49,663 nt of DNA from contig JALSSW010000115.1 of NCBI GenBank assembly GCA_026984035.1, positions 1-49,663 on the forward strand, read 5' to 3'. Both the position numbers and the translations under genes were made by a program. The notes under the pieces were generated by a model, which was not told the DNA's origin, searched no databases, and saw only the letters and a list, made by a program, of their open reading frames with translations. Origin of the DNA: Planctomycetota bacterium (lineage in GTDB: Bacteria > Planctomycetota > UBA1135 > GCA-002748355). Below are positions 33,926 through 43,478 of this stretch, one piece after another; position 1 is the stretch's first letter, and every line of letters begins with the position of its first letter.

Positions 33926-36910
33926 CTACTGTCTCCAATAACTGGCCAAGACTCGGACGCCGGAAACAGGAATGCTTCGAACCACATTGCCTGAATCGAT
34001 TTCGATGACGTCTACTCGTCCACTGTCCCCAAGCCCCACAAACATAAAGCGAGGTGTCACAGCCGGAACCAATTGTCCGTTAATGTTTTTAAAATGCCCC
34101 TTACCCGAATGGTCTGCATAGACCAAGTTGGAAACAAAAGTACTCTGCGCATCGGGATAAGCACCAAAGTTATTCATGTCATCCATCGCAATGTCGACGA
34201 TGTCTTTCCCGTTCAGCTTTTGTTTTTCCTGATCTGGATTCCCAAGGGAGCTGGTAATCGTCCATACTTTTTGACGGAAGGTGGGAGGGAGTGTAAAGCC
34301 CCCTGAACTGGCATCGATAGGCTGAGGACCCGTGGGGCTGGAGGTCAACTCCAGGTGGGAAATCCGCGCATTCCCCTGACTATCTTGATGGGCGACCCAA
34401 CATGCCGAAACCGCAGAGCGGGGATCGGGCTGCAAGGTAGTAGCATTTCGGAAATTGGCTTGCTCCGGCACTCCGATTATCTGATCAAAGCCCACTCCGT
34501 TGATCCCATCGGGACCAGACTCATAGACAGAAACCCGCCCATCTCGGTTGAGAACAAAGGCAAAGTAGATTCCCGAATTGAATCCCACTCCCACCTGACG
34601 GATCGACACCGAGACTTCCATAGGTCCATTCATTTGCCCGATGACAGACTTTCGCAATTTAAGATCCGATCCATTAATAATGGAAAGCGAATCCCCGAGG
34701 GAGTTGCAAACCAAGAGATCCTCTCCCTCCGGTTGCCAGGCCAAGCCGGTTGGGCCACGCCCCACCTTTTCCTCATGAACGATTTGGTGGAAGGTACGAG
34801 ATCCTGGATCAATATCCACGAAAGTAACGGAGTTCGCCGAGAAGTTACTGATGGCGAGACGCTTTAAGTTAGGAGAAACGGCCATGGACACGGGATCAGG
34901 AACTGGAATCGTTTCGATGAGTGTCATCCGATTGCTGTTGAGGACCAGGATCCGCCTCTTCCCACGATCCAAGACATACAGGAAGTGCCCGATTTGCTGC
35001 CGGCACGCATAAGCACAGAAGAGTATGGGAGGTTGGGGACTTCCCGGTGCGGGGTTGGGACCAAAGAAAGATCCTTGGAAATTCGTATGAAAAACCCCCT
35101 TGTCAGGCCCATCCGAAAAAGGGTTCCCCTTCAGAAGGCGGTTCGTCGGTCCCTGCACCTGGCAACCGGGTCCCCCCAAGTTGGCAACGGTAGGCTCTTC
35201 TCCAAAAATCGCTCTGGCAGGGTTGGGAGGGGGGAATCTAAGCTTCGGAGGATTTGGATGGGGAGCAACACTGATCGAGTTGCCCCATGCATTCTGCGGC
35301 GACCGAGTAAAGGGATTCACTTGGTTTGCCCTTGTCGCGAAGGGATTGATATTTTCGTTGTTGAAGATCTTGTCCAAGGGTTGCCCCAACTGGATATCCC
35401 CAACCTCACTCACCAATCCCGAGTCGATCAAGAGGTCTTTGAGTCGCGACGATTTCGTCAAAGTCAAAGCCCCTTCCCCTCCGCCGTCCAACTTCGTTTT
35501 ACCTGGGACTAAGTTCGGTATAACTCCTGGAGCCCCCACATTGGGATTTTTGGGGAAATGGGAGGTGGCGGGATCGCCTGTCCCCTGTCCAAAACCATTC
35601 AAATCAATGATGGAGACACCCGTGCTGGAGCCTCCGCGACCCACATAAATCGCTTGGGGAGCCACGGGTGCATTGACAAATCCTGGCCCCTCACCCGTGG
35701 AAAAAGTGGTAGAAGCAGTGGTTCCAACCGCAACGGAGTTCAACCCATTGATCGTATTGTTCACGAGAATTGTGAATGGGAGAAGGTCAGGAAGGATATA
35801 GGCAGGCTTGATGGTGTAATCCATCAGGTTCCCGGGAGTCAGGGGATCCGCATAGTAGATCACGGGACTGACCGTATTGGCTTGGGTCATGTTGATGGTG
35901 ATCCCCTTCGAGGCAGGTACTTTATTGGTCGTGGAAAAGAAGGTTCCAACATCAGCAGGATGAACCGGCTTCGAGAATTTGACTGAAATCGTTGTCGTAG
36001 GATCCACATCCACCTGCCCCCCCCCCGGGCTGATCTCAGGTTTTCCTTTTTTCACCCCTAAGACCTCAGGAGCAATGCTGTCCGCCCCAACCGTTGTCGC
36101 AGTGTTGACTTCGAGAGTCAGGGGCTTGCCTCGGTAGTCCAAGGTAGCGGAAGTCACTTTGATTTGGATGACCTTGCCCGCAGGAAAGGTTTCGAAGGTG
36201 GAGAGATCTCCGTCACTGTCAGGGACAAAAACAAAAGCCTTCTTATTCACCAAATCTTCGTCTTGGGTAAATCCCATGGGAAAGCCGGTCGCACGGCTGT
36301 CCAAAACGCTGACATTTCCGTCTTTATCCGCCTTTACGGCCCGAACGAGGGTTAGATCCAATCCCGGGGTGGAGAGATCGTCATAATAGGTGAATCCACC
36401 CACAAAAGCCCGGCCCTTGACCATGCTTGTCGCTTCGGTGGCCGGATCATAACTCAAAACCTGGATCGACCCCTTGAGACCCGAATTGCCTTGGTCTGCT
36501 TGGTCCGATGAAAGGATGGAGCTTGGATCCAAGTCATGGCTGAAACTCAGGAGTAAATATTGATTCCCCGGGTTGCCATTGGGAAGGGTGGCCGTCGTCG
36601 ACCAAGTGGCTACAGGGAGAACCCTGTTGCTGCCCTTCACATTATCACGAAGGTCATCCATCTTTGTGATATTGATGATCTCAGTGGTTGCCCGCCCCTT
36701 GGAATCCAACTTTGTAATCCGGTAGGGATAAATCTGCCCAGACCCAGTGGTAGCCAAGCCCAGGGTGAAGGGGCCACGGTTATTCGGGTCGCCTTTTTGG
36801 CCTCCGCTGCATGCGGGGAGACCAAGAATTGCGATTCCGAGAAGACTTCCCAGCAAGAGGGTTCCCACCTTCGAGGATGCAGAACTCCAACCGTTAGGTA
36901 ATCCTTTCAT
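33926..36910 (-). CDS. Large lipoprotein with Ig-like domain and predicted beta-propeller, paralogue of the next gene
   Basis: The 994-residue product has a lipoprotein signal (LLGIAILGLPAC) and is the upstream member of a tandem pair on the minus strand. The same blocks appear in the same order as in its neighbour: GPFTLGLATTGSGQIYPYRI at the front, an Ig-like domain with VDPTTTISVKFSKPVHPADVG (about 300-420), the GNSISVAPHPNPPKL block, then FLYVLDRGKRRILVLNSN and MAVSPNLKRLAISNFSAN propeller-like repeats, and a GVRVLASYWRQ end. The duplication is old, since the two differ along the whole length. AAGGAAG lies 4 bases before the ATG. Transcription starts somewhere in 36911-37384, divergent from ruvB. 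No biochemical role is known. Confidence 0.85.
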   Translation of the reverse strand: MKGLPNGWSSASSKVGTLLLGSLLGIAILGLPACSGGQKGDPNNRGPFTLGLATTGSGQIYPYRITKLDSKGRATTEIINITKMDDLRDNVKGSNRVLPVATWSTTATLPNGNPGNQYLLLSFSHDLDPSSILSSDQADQGNSGLKGSIQVLSYDPATEATSMVKGRAFVGGFTYYDDLSTPGLDLTLVRAVKADKDGNVSVLDSRATGFPMGFTQDEDLVNKKAFVFVPDSDGDLSTFETFPAGKVIQIKVTSATLDYRGKPLTLEVNTATTVGADSIAPEVLGVKKGKPEISPGGGQVDVDPTTTISVKFSKPVHPADVGTFFSTTNKVPASKGITINMTQANTVSPVIYYADPLTPGNLMDYTIKPAYILPDLLPFTILVNNTINGLNSVAVGTTASTTFSTGEGPGFVNAPVAPQAIYVGRGGSSTGVSIIDLNGFGQGTGDPATSHFPKNPNVGAPGVIPNLVPGKTKLDGGGEGALTLTKSSRLKDLLIDSGLVSEVGDIQLGQPLDKIFNNENINPFATRANQVNPFTRSPQNAWGNSISVAPHPNPPKLRFPPPNPARAIFGEEPTVANLGGPGCQVQGPTNRLLKGNPFSDGPDKGVFHTNFQGSFFGPNPAPGSPQPPILFCAYACRQQIGHFLYVLDRGKRRILVLNSNRMTLIETIPVPDPVSMAVSPNLKRLAISNFSANSVTFVDIDPGSRTFHQIVHEEKVGRGPTGLAWQPEGEDLLVCNSLGDSLSIINGSDLKLRKSVIGQMNGPMEVSVSIRQVGVGFNSGIYFAFVLNRDGRVSVYESGPDGINGVGFDQIIGVPEQANFRNATTLQPDPRSAVSACWVAHQDSQGNARISHLELTSSPTGPQPIDASSGGFTLPPTFRQKVWTITSSLGNPDQEKQKLNGKDIVDIAMDDMNNFGAYPDAQSTFVSNLVYADHSGKGHFKNINGQLVPAVTPRFMFVGLGDSGRVDVIEIDSGNVVRSIPVSGVRVLASYWRQ

Positions 36911-37384
36911 TGTCTTCCTTTTTCCTTCTGGAAAAGCCCGCCAGATCCCTCAAAGGCCCAAAACCAAGGCCTCCAAAACTGCGGGAATACAAACCAAAAG
37001 ACCATCAAATAGAGAGCCAGCTTCGTGTGGCACGAAGACAACTCCAACTGGGGCAAAGTGGTAAAAACCATAACAGGGCATCCCGGTAAAAGCCCGAGGA
37101 AACCCGACTAGGGGGAAGAGGAGCAAAGTTTCTCCTCCTTCTTGATTCGCAAGGCCCATGCCATGGAGCACACTTTGCTCCCCGAAAGTATAACCCATGC
37201 AAAGCCAAGGACTTGGAAAGAAAGCAACCCTTTCCTTCCTCCACTACAATCCCACACCTTGCCTTTCATCCCCCCCTTTGGTGCGCTGGAAACCTCTTCT
37301 TGTGCGCTAGCGCACAGGCGGCCCGAGAAAAAGCCCCTAAGGAGGAGCTTTGGGAACGGCCCCTCCTTTGCGTATCATGCGCCC
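36911..37384. other. Divergent intergenic region, no convincing gene; palindrome and hairpins
   Basis: This 474-bp gap separates the lipoprotein pair (minus) from ruvB (plus). It should hold both promoters. Two frames of about 80 codons exist on the minus strand but have no ribosome site or family resemblance. Small hairpins occur at 37118-37137 (GAGGAG/CTCCTC) and 37165-37181 (GGAGCA-CACTT-TGCTCC), and a 16-bp palindrome at 37301-37316. Confidence 0.5.
37301..37316. promoter_or_regulatory. 16-bp perfect palindrome upstream of ruvB
   Basis: TGTGCGCTAGCGCACA is a perfect palindrome 68 bp before the ruvB ATG; a half-site-like GTGCGCT also occurs 20 bases upstream (37281-37287). The form suits a dimeric repressor site, perhaps for ruvB, but no matching site was found near uvrB. 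Confidence 0.4.
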
Positions 37385-38440
37385 ATGGAGAAGGAACGCC
37401 ACCCACCTGAATCAGCCCTCGAGGGGGAACCCGAACTCGATCGCGCCCTGCGCCCCAACAGCTTGGAGGAATTCACGGGGCAAGGGAGCCTTGTGGCCAA
37501 CCTCAAGATCACCATCCAAGCTGCCCGCGAGAGGGGAGAGCCCCTGGACCACCTTCTCTTCTGCGGCCCCCCGGGCCTGGGGAAAACCACCCTTGCCTGG
37601 CTCCTGGCCCGGGAAATGGAGAGCGAGATCTTTGTCACCTCCGGTCCCGCCCTGGCAAGCCCCAAGGATCTCGTAGGAACACTCACCCGCCTTGGAAGGG
37701 GTGACATCCTTTTTGTCGATGAAATCCACCGCCTCCCCCGGAGTGTCGAAGAATTCCTTTATTCGGCCATGGAGGACCATGCGATCGACATCACCATCGA
37801 CCAGGGCCCTTCGGCCCGCTGTCTCAGACTCAGCCTGCAACCTTTTACCCTTGTGGGAGCGACCACGCGCGAGGGGATGCTTGCAGCCCCCTTTCGCAGC
37901 CGTTTTGGCATGGTCGAACGCCTCACCCCCTACCCCGTGCACGATCTGGTCTCGATCCTACACCGGGCTTCCCAGTCTCTCGGCATTGGCCTGGCGGAAG
38001 AAGCCGCGACCGAGCTTGCTATGCGTTCCCGCGGGACACCCCGAATCGCCCTCCGGCTTCTCCGGCGGATTCGGGACCGAGCACAAGTCAGCGGAGAAAC
38101 CCGGATCAACCTCCCCAGAGCCCAGGAGGGACTCCAAGCCCTCGGGATTGATGGCTTTGGGTTGGAACGCCTGGACCGCGAACTCTTGGAAGCCCTCATT
38201 ACCCGAGGTGGAGGCCCCGTTGGGCTCAAGACACTGGCCGCCGCCATCGGGGAGAACGTCGAGACCATCGAAACTGTTTATGAGCCCTTTCTCCTCCGCC
38301 TGGGTTTTTTGAGTCGGACCCCTCGGGGACGGGTTGCAACCCAACGCGCCTATAAGCATCTGGGGAAACCATTTCCCGACTCTCTTCGGACTTTGTTCTC
38401 GACGGAAGATGAGAGCCCCCAAGAGGAGTTTGAGTTCTGA
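37385..38440 (+). CDS. ruvB: Holliday junction ATP-dependent helicase RuvB
   Basis: RuvB is the AAA+ motor that drives branch migration with RuvA. The 351-residue product has LRPNSLEEFTGQ, Walker A GPPGLGKTTL (61-70), Walker B ILFVDEIHRL (108-117), the sensor GATTREGML, the arginine-finger region APFRSRFGM, and the winged-helix end GFLSRTPRGRVATQRAYKHLG. I chose the ATG at 37385; the open frame goes back to 37142 but those residues are unlike RuvB. No strong ribosome site is present. ruvA and ruvC are not adjacent. Confidence 0.97.
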   Translation: MEKERHPPESALEGEPELDRALRPNSLEEFTGQGSLVANLKITIQAARERGEPLDHLLFCGPPGLGKTTLAWLLAREMESEIFVTSGPALASPKDLVGTLTRLGRGDILFVDEIHRLPRSVEEFLYSAMEDHAIDITIDQGPSARCLRLSLQPFTLVGATTREGMLAAPFRSRFGMVERLTPYPVHDLVSILHRASQSLGIGLAEEAATELAMRSRGTPRIALRLLRRIRDRAQVSGETRINLPRAQEGLQALGIDGFGLERLDRELLEALITRGGGPVGLKTLAAAIGENVETIETVYEPFLLRLGFLSRTPRGRVATQRAYKHLGKPFPDSLRTLFSTEDESPQEEFEF

Positions 38441-38505
38441 GGCTTCCAGCGGAAATCCTTCGCCAAATCCTCCATGGGGAGGGCTCGGGACAAAGAAAGA
38501 AAATC

Positions 38506-39684
38506 TTGAGCTTCAGGATCGGGATCGCCCTGGGTCTCGCCTTATTCCTCCTTCTGCTTGCCCGCGGGATCTCGTTTTTTATGAAACCTAAGGTCCAGGC
38601 CGCGGAACAGAGCGAAATCCGTGTTCGTCTCAGTAGAGGAATTCATCGCCTGCTCTTTGAAGGGCCGAAAATCTGGATCGACGTCCTTCACCAATCTTTA
38701 CAACCAGGCAAGGATGGGGTGGAAATCCAAGAAGAGACTTTCCCTGGCCAAAACCGCGAACCTCTCCTCCTGATCAAAAACAGGGGTCAGGAGCACCGGC
38801 TCCCCCTAACCTCATTGAGACTCCGCTGGAAAGGCCCCGCCCGCATTTCCCTGGGAAAGCAGGGGAAAGCCCGGCGCCTCTTTGGGGAATTGCACTTACT
38901 TCGCCGAAACAAATCCTGGCTCCCCACCCTGAACATCAACATGGAGCTGTACCTGAGCGGCGTCCTCCAAAAAGAAATGGGCGCTCACTTCCCTCTCGAA
39001 GCCCTCAAGGCCCAGGCCGTGGCCGCTCGTTCTTATGCGCGCACATGTATCCTGCGCTCGGGTTCCAAGAGTTTCGATCTCTTTGGAGACGATCGCAGCC
39101 AAGTCTTTTTTGAAGTCTCCGAAGAACCCAGGATCCTGAAAGCGATCCGCAGCACTCTGGGCCAAATCCTTATATATAAAAGAGCACCTCTTCGGGCTTA
39201 CTACCACTCCACCTGCGGAGGGAGAACCCGAGACGGATACCTTAGGTTCCGGGATGTTCCGAGATTCGCCCTTCCCCCCGTTGTCTGCACCTATTGCAAG
39301 GACAGTCCGCGCTATCGCTGGACCCGGAAGATCCCCAAAAAAACCTTTCAAAACGCAGGGATTGCCGTCCGTGGCAATGCCCCAATCATCGATGTCCTTC
39401 TGAGGTCCCCACGAGGGGATTGGGAGCGCCTTCGGATTCGAGGAGGTGGAAGAGTTTCCGCCCCCTTCCCCGCAAGCCTCCTTCGGAAGATAGGCTCTCT
39501 TCCTTCTCTTTGGATCACAGAACAACGGTATCAAAAGGGGGCATTCCTTCTTCGGGGACGCGGATTTGGGCACGGAGTCGGCCTCTGCCAATGGGGGGCA
39601 CGCGGCCTTGCACGACTGGGCAGAAGCGCAGAAGAGATCCTTTCTTTCTATTTTCCACGCGCCAAACTCCACAAGCCCAATTAG
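38506..39684 (+). CDS. SpoIID/LytB-domain membrane-anchored protein
   Basis: The 392-residue product starts with a membrane anchor (IGIALGLALFLLLLARGISF). The C-terminal two thirds is a SpoIID domain: NMELYLSGVLQKEMGAHFP (about 145-163, with the catalytic-type Glu in KEM), LEALKAQAVAARSYA, AYYHSTCGGRTRDG, and GRGFGHGVGLCQWGARG near the end. SpoIID proteins cleave or tune peptidoglycan glycan strands; in a non-sporulating Gram-negative setting this family acts in wall remodelling. The start is a TTG at 38506, with only a purine-rich stretch (AAAGAAAGAAAA) before it. It lies 65 bp after ruvB on the same strand. Confidence 0.87.
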   Translation: MSFRIGIALGLALFLLLLARGISFFMKPKVQAAEQSEIRVRLSRGIHRLLFEGPKIWIDVLHQSLQPGKDGVEIQEETFPGQNREPLLLIKNRGQEHRLPLTSLRLRWKGPARISLGKQGKARRLFGELHLLRRNKSWLPTLNINMELYLSGVLQKEMGAHFPLEALKAQAVAARSYARTCILRSGSKSFDLFGDDRSQVFFEVSEEPRILKAIRSTLGQILIYKRAPLRAYYHSTCGGRTRDGYLRFRDVPRFALPPVVCTYCKDSPRYRWTRKIPKKTFQNAGIAVRGNAPIIDVLLRSPRGDWERLRIRGGGRVSAPFPASLLRKIGSLPSLWITEQRYQKGAFLLRGRGFGHGVGLCQWGARGLARLGRSAEEILSFYFPRAKLHKPN

Positions 39685-39751
39685 CCCGGGGGTTTCATAA
39701 GATCGTTAAAGGAATGAAACCACCAAGATTGAAGCATGCAACAGGAAACGA

Positions 39752-40927
39752 ATGGAAGGCTCCAACGGCAACAAGATCAACGAAACGGACTCGATCGGAT
39801 TTCAATTATTGCGAGGAAGCAGAACCGGCCCCAGGCGGGGCCTCTATCAAACTCCTCATGGAAGTTTCCAAACCCCCTGCTTCGCCCCCGTCGGGACCCT
39901 GGCCTCCGTAAAAGGCCTTCTCCCCACACAGGTTCGAGAAACGGGGGCTGAACTCATCCTGGCCAACACCTACCATCTCGCTCTCCGTCCCGGGGAAGGG
40001 ATCATTCAAGAAGCGGGCGGCCTCCACAGCTTCATGGACTGGGAAGGCCCAATCCTGACGGACTCGGGCGGGTTCCAGGTTTTCTCCCTCGAAGGCCTTC
40101 GCCGCGTGGATGATTCAGGGGTTTATTTCGCGGGCTCTCAGAGCGGAAAAGCCTTATTCCTTGACCCGCGTGAAACCCTCCGCATCCAACGTGACCTCGG
40201 CTCGGATATCGCAATGGTCCTGGACGAATGCCCCCCCGCAGGGGCCCCCCGAAAGCAAGTCCTTGAGGCCACCCGCCGCACCATCCTTTGGGCGAAACAG
40301 GCAGCAGAGGAACACCAAAAAATGGGCGGCGCTTCCCGAGGCCAAGCGGTCTTCGGCATTGTGCAGGGCGGAATTTTCACGGACCTTCGCAAGGAATGCG
40401 CGGAGCAGATCACCCAGCTTCCCTTTGACGGCCTGGCCATCGGGGGAGTCTCGGTCGGAGAACCCAAACCGGAAATGTATCGAGTGGTCCAAGCAACCAC
40501 CCCTTATCTTCCGGAGGAGAAAATCCGGTATCTCATGGGAATCGGAGATCCCGATGACCTCTTCCAGGCAGTCCTCAAGGGCATCGATATGTTTGACTGC
40601 GTTTCCCCCACACGCCATGGCCGCAACAATCTCCTCTATGTTCCCGAGGGCCGCCTCAAAATCCGAAACGCGATCTACAAAAAGGATTTCCGCCCCATTC
40701 AGGAGGGCTGTCCCTGCCCTGCCTGCCAGCGATACACCCGCGCCTACCTCCGCCACCTCGCCCTTGCCAAGGAGATCCTGGGGGGGATTCTCCAAAGCCT
40801 GCACAACCTAACCTTCTTGGAAACCCTCATGCAAAACCTGCGAATGAAAATCGAAGAAGGTCAACAAGCTGAAGCATTGGAAGAGTGGTTCGGCGAAACC
40901 TATCCAGGCTGGGCGCACCGGGTCTAA
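39752..40927 (+). CDS. tgt: tRNA-guanine(34) transglycosylase (queuine tRNA-ribosyltransferase)
   Basis: Tgt exchanges guanine for preQ1 in the anticodon of tRNAs for Asp, Asn, His and Tyr. The 391-residue product has TNSG-type core [13 protein letters not shown] with the catalytic Asp, [14 protein letters not shown], the second Asp in [12 protein letters not shown], and the zinc site [21 protein letters not shown] lies about 5 bases before the ATG at 39752. Flanked by a SpoIID-like gene and a chemoreceptor; no other queuosine gene is present here. Confidence 0.96.
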   Translation: MEGSNGNKINETDSIGFQLLRGSRTGPRRGLYQTPHGSFQTPCFAPVGTLASVKGLLPTQVRETGAELILANTYHLALRPGEGIIQEAGGLHSFMDWEGPILTDSGGFQVFSLEGLRRVDDSGVYFAGSQSGKALFLDPRETLRIQRDLGSDIAMVLDECPPAGAPRKQVLEATRRTILWAKQAAEEHQKMGGASRGQAVFGIVQGGIFTDLRKECAEQITQLPFDGLAIGGVSVGEPKPEMYRVVQATTPYLPEEKIRYLMGIGDPDDLFQAVLKGIDMFDCVSPTRHGRNNLLYVPEGRLKIRNAIYKKDFRPIQEGCPCPACQRYTRAYLRHLALAKEILGGILQSLHNLTFLETLMQNLRMKIEEGQQAEALEEWFGETYPGWAHRV

Positions 40928-40968
40928 AGATTCATCAACCCTCCTGTCGAACGAGACAAGAAGAAGCC

Positions 40969-40997
40969 CTTTGTTGTGAATCATTTCCACAACAAAG
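40969..40997. terminator. Perfect 10-bp stem-loop between tgt and the chemoreceptor gene
   Basis: CTTTGTTGTG (40969-40978) pairs exactly with CACAACAAAG (40988-40997) around a 9-base loop. It starts 41 bp after the tgt stop and ends 55 bp before the chemoreceptor ATG. There is no T-run after it, so it is either a terminator of another kind, an mRNA-end protector, or a protein-binding site. Confidence 0.5.
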
Positions 40998-41052
40998 AAT
41001 GCCTCCTTCAGGATCTCCTTTTCATCCAGGAACAACTCGTGGACCCGCAACA

Positions 41053-43434
41053 ATGGCGACATTAAAATCATTTAAGTTCAAGATTCTTGCCTCTTCGGGC
41101 TTCTGTCTCTTCCTGTTGGCGACAGTCCTGATCCGGGGCAGGACTTCGACCCTTGAAAAAAATGCCAAGGTGCAAGCCGAAGCACAATTAGCGCAAGTTC
41201 TTGAAGGGCAAGCCGCTCTCCTAGGCAAAGAAGTAGAAAGCATAAAAGCGGTTCTCCATACTCTTCAAAAAACGATGGAAACGGCCATCGATACTTCGAA
41301 TAATTTTGAGTTGGATCGCGAATCGGCCATCTCCCTTCTGCGTGCATCACTTGAAACCCTCCCCCACGCAACCAGCCTATTCACCATCTGGAAAGAAGAC
41401 GCCTTCGACGAACTGGATGGGTTATTCGAAGGGAAACCTGGAGCTGGAACCAAGGGTCGCTTTGCCACCTTTTGGGTTCGCAGAAAAGACGGAACCTTGA
41501 AACTAGGGGGATTCAAAGGGGTCGATGACGGTCGGAAGTTTCCTTTTTTTGCCCAGCTCCTTGCCGGCAACAAAGCCTATTTGGGATATCCACGCATAGA
41601 AAAGGATGAAGAAGAAGGATCCCGATTCTTGGTTACACTTGCCTTTCCTATCCAAATGGAAGGCAAAGTCTTGGGAATTGTTGGATCCGATTTCAGCTTT
41701 GGGGGCCTACAACAAAGCATGGACCGACAAAAGGCCTTTGAAGGAAACCTCCAAATAACCCTCACCGACCCCCAGGGAAGGTTGATCGCAGGCAAGGGCC
41801 TTCAAACCAAGAGAGGAACGACCGATTGGAGAAACGCTCATTCCAAAAAGGAAGAACTGGAACAAAAAGCTCTTGCTGTCACGATTCAGAAAGGACTCCC
41901 ATCCTGGAAACTGCAAGCCCAGGTTCCCTCACAAATCATCTTTGCCAGCATGAACCGTCTCCGGTCGTCCCAAACAAAAACGGCCATCACCTGGACTCTC
42001 CTTTGTCTGGTCCTCTTAGGAATCTTGACTTTGTACATCAGTCGCCCCATCACCCAATTCCGTAAAGCCCTACAACAGGTCGAAGAAGGGGAGTTAAACC
42101 TTGAACTGCCCGTCCAGGGCAAGGATGAATTTTCAGAGCTCGCCAAAGCTTTCAATCGCACGATCGGGACTTTGCGAGATGTTCTTCTTGGTATTAAAGA
42201 TGGAACAAACAGCCTAGCCGAAGCGTCTGCGGACCTTTCAGCGACATCCAAGCTGCTCTCCTCCAACGCAGATGACACGACCCATAAATCCTCATCCGTC
42301 GCAGCGGCGGCCGAAGAACTTTCAGTCAATCTCAGTCAAATGGCCAATGCGACTGCGGATGCAGCAGATCGTTCAAGAGCCATCCAAAGCGCAACAGCTG
42401 AAATCACTCAAAACACAGAAGAGATTCGAAACAACGCAGACAACGCCTCCCATGTTGCCTCCCAAGCAGCCACTTTGGCCTCGGAGAGCAATCGCCGCAT
42501 TTTGGAGCTTGGGCGGGCTGCCGATGAAATCGGCAAGGTCATCGATCTAATTCAAGAGCTCTCCGAACAGACCAATCTGCTTGCACTCAATGCCACCATT
42601 GAAGCAGCTCGGGCTGGAGATGCAGGAAAAGGATTTGCCGTCGTTGCGAACGAAGTCAAAGAACTGGCCAAGGAATCTTCCACAGCCGCAGAAAGCATTC
42701 GCGAGAGAATCGAACATATTCAACACTCAACGAACCAAGTCACAGAGGGAATCCAACAATTCGACGAGGTGATCGGTCAAATCAACCAAGTGTCCCAAGC
42801 CATCGGCGTTTCCGTAGAAAACCAGCAGAGAAAAACCTTGGAAATCGGTGATCAAATCGCCCTGACCTCTCAAGCGATCGAAGCAGTGGACTACAGTGTG
42901 AAAGAATCAGCAGAAGCGGGCAAGGAAATCGCCCAATCCATTACTCGGGTCGATCAAGCAGCCAGAGAATTCATGAAAGGCGCTAAGTCCACACAAACTG
43001 TCGGTTTGACCCTCTCATCCATCAGTGAACATCTCCAAAAGAATGTCGGGAACTTCCATTTGGACAACAAGCACTTTGATGCCGCCCCGATTAAAGCCGC
43101 TCACAATATTTGGAAAGCAAGATTAGGTGAATTGATCGAAGGCAACCTCGCCTTGAACCCCGCCGAAATCGCAAGCCATCGGGACTGCGCCTTTGGAAAG
43201 TGGTACTTCGGTCCAGGGACCCAAGAGTACGGTTCGCATCCCGTTTTCCAGGAAATCAATGAATGGCATGAAAAGGTCCATGAAACCGCCCGGGCTATCG
43301 CACAAAAAATGAAGGACTTGGACAAGTCCGGAGCCATTCAGCTCTATGGAAGATTTTTGGACTTAACGCGCAATCTGTTCAGGCTCTTGGATGAGCTCGA
43401 AGAATTCGCCAACCAAACTCCCCAAAATTCATAA
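41053..43434 (+). CDS. Methyl-accepting chemotaxis protein with periplasmic sensor and C-terminal CZB domain
   Basis: This 793-residue receptor has a first membrane span (about 9-27), a periplasmic sensor of about 280 residues with Cache-like pattern, a second span (about 310-330), HAMP ([20 protein letters not shown]), and the long signalling coiled coil. Its hairpin tip is [21 protein letters not shown]. The last ~110 residues are a chemoreceptor zinc-binding (CZB) domain: [23 protein letters not shown] and [16 protein letters not shown], with His, Cys and His residues placed to bind zinc. CZB domains sense zinc or oxidants such as HOCl in some bacteria. I chose the ATG at 41053, since upstream residues overlap tgt. 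No che genes are adjacent. Confidence 0.93.
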   Translation: MATLKSFKFKILASSGFCLFLLATVLIRGRTSTLEKNAKVQAEAQLAQVLEGQAALLGKEVESIKAVLHTLQKTMETAIDTSNNFELDRESAISLLRASLETLPHATSLFTIWKEDAFDELDGLFEGKPGAGTKGRFATFWVRRKDGTLKLGGFKGVDDGRKFPFFAQLLAGNKAYLGYPRIEKDEEEGSRFLVTLAFPIQMEGKVLGIVGSDFSFGGLQQSMDRQKAFEGNLQITLTDPQGRLIAGKGLQTKRGTTDWRNAHSKKEELEQKALAVTIQKGLPSWKLQAQVPSQIIFASMNRLRSSQTKTAITWTLLCLVLLGILTLYISRPITQFRKALQQVEEGELNLELPVQGKDEFSELAKAFNRTIGTLRDVLLGIKDGTNSLAEASADLSATSKLLSSNADDTTHKSSSVAAAAEELSVNLSQMANATADAADRSRAIQSATAEITQNTEEIRNNADNASHVASQAATLASESNRRILELGRAADEIGKVIDLIQELSEQTNLLALNATIEAARAGDAGKGFAVVANEVKELAKESSTAAESIRERIEHIQHSTNQVTEGIQQFDEVIGQINQVSQAIGVSVENQQRKTLEIGDQIALTSQAIEAVDYSVKESAEAGKEIAQSITRVDQAAREFMKGAKSTQTVGLTLSSISEHLQKNVGNFHLDNKHFDAAPIKAAHNIWKARLGELIEGNLALNPAEIASHRDCAFGKWYFGPGTQEYGSHPVFQEINEWHEKVHETARAIAQKMKDLDKSGAIQLYGRFLDLTRNLFRLLDELEEFANQTPQNS

Positions 43435-43478
43435 GCGATTCATCACCTTTCCCTTTTTCTTTTTGTTTAGGTATCGCA

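Noticed and set aside
36950..37198. A hydrophobic 82-codon minus-strand frame in the ruvB upstream gap
   Set aside because: No ribosome site and no recognised pattern; it could be a gene remnant but nothing supports it.
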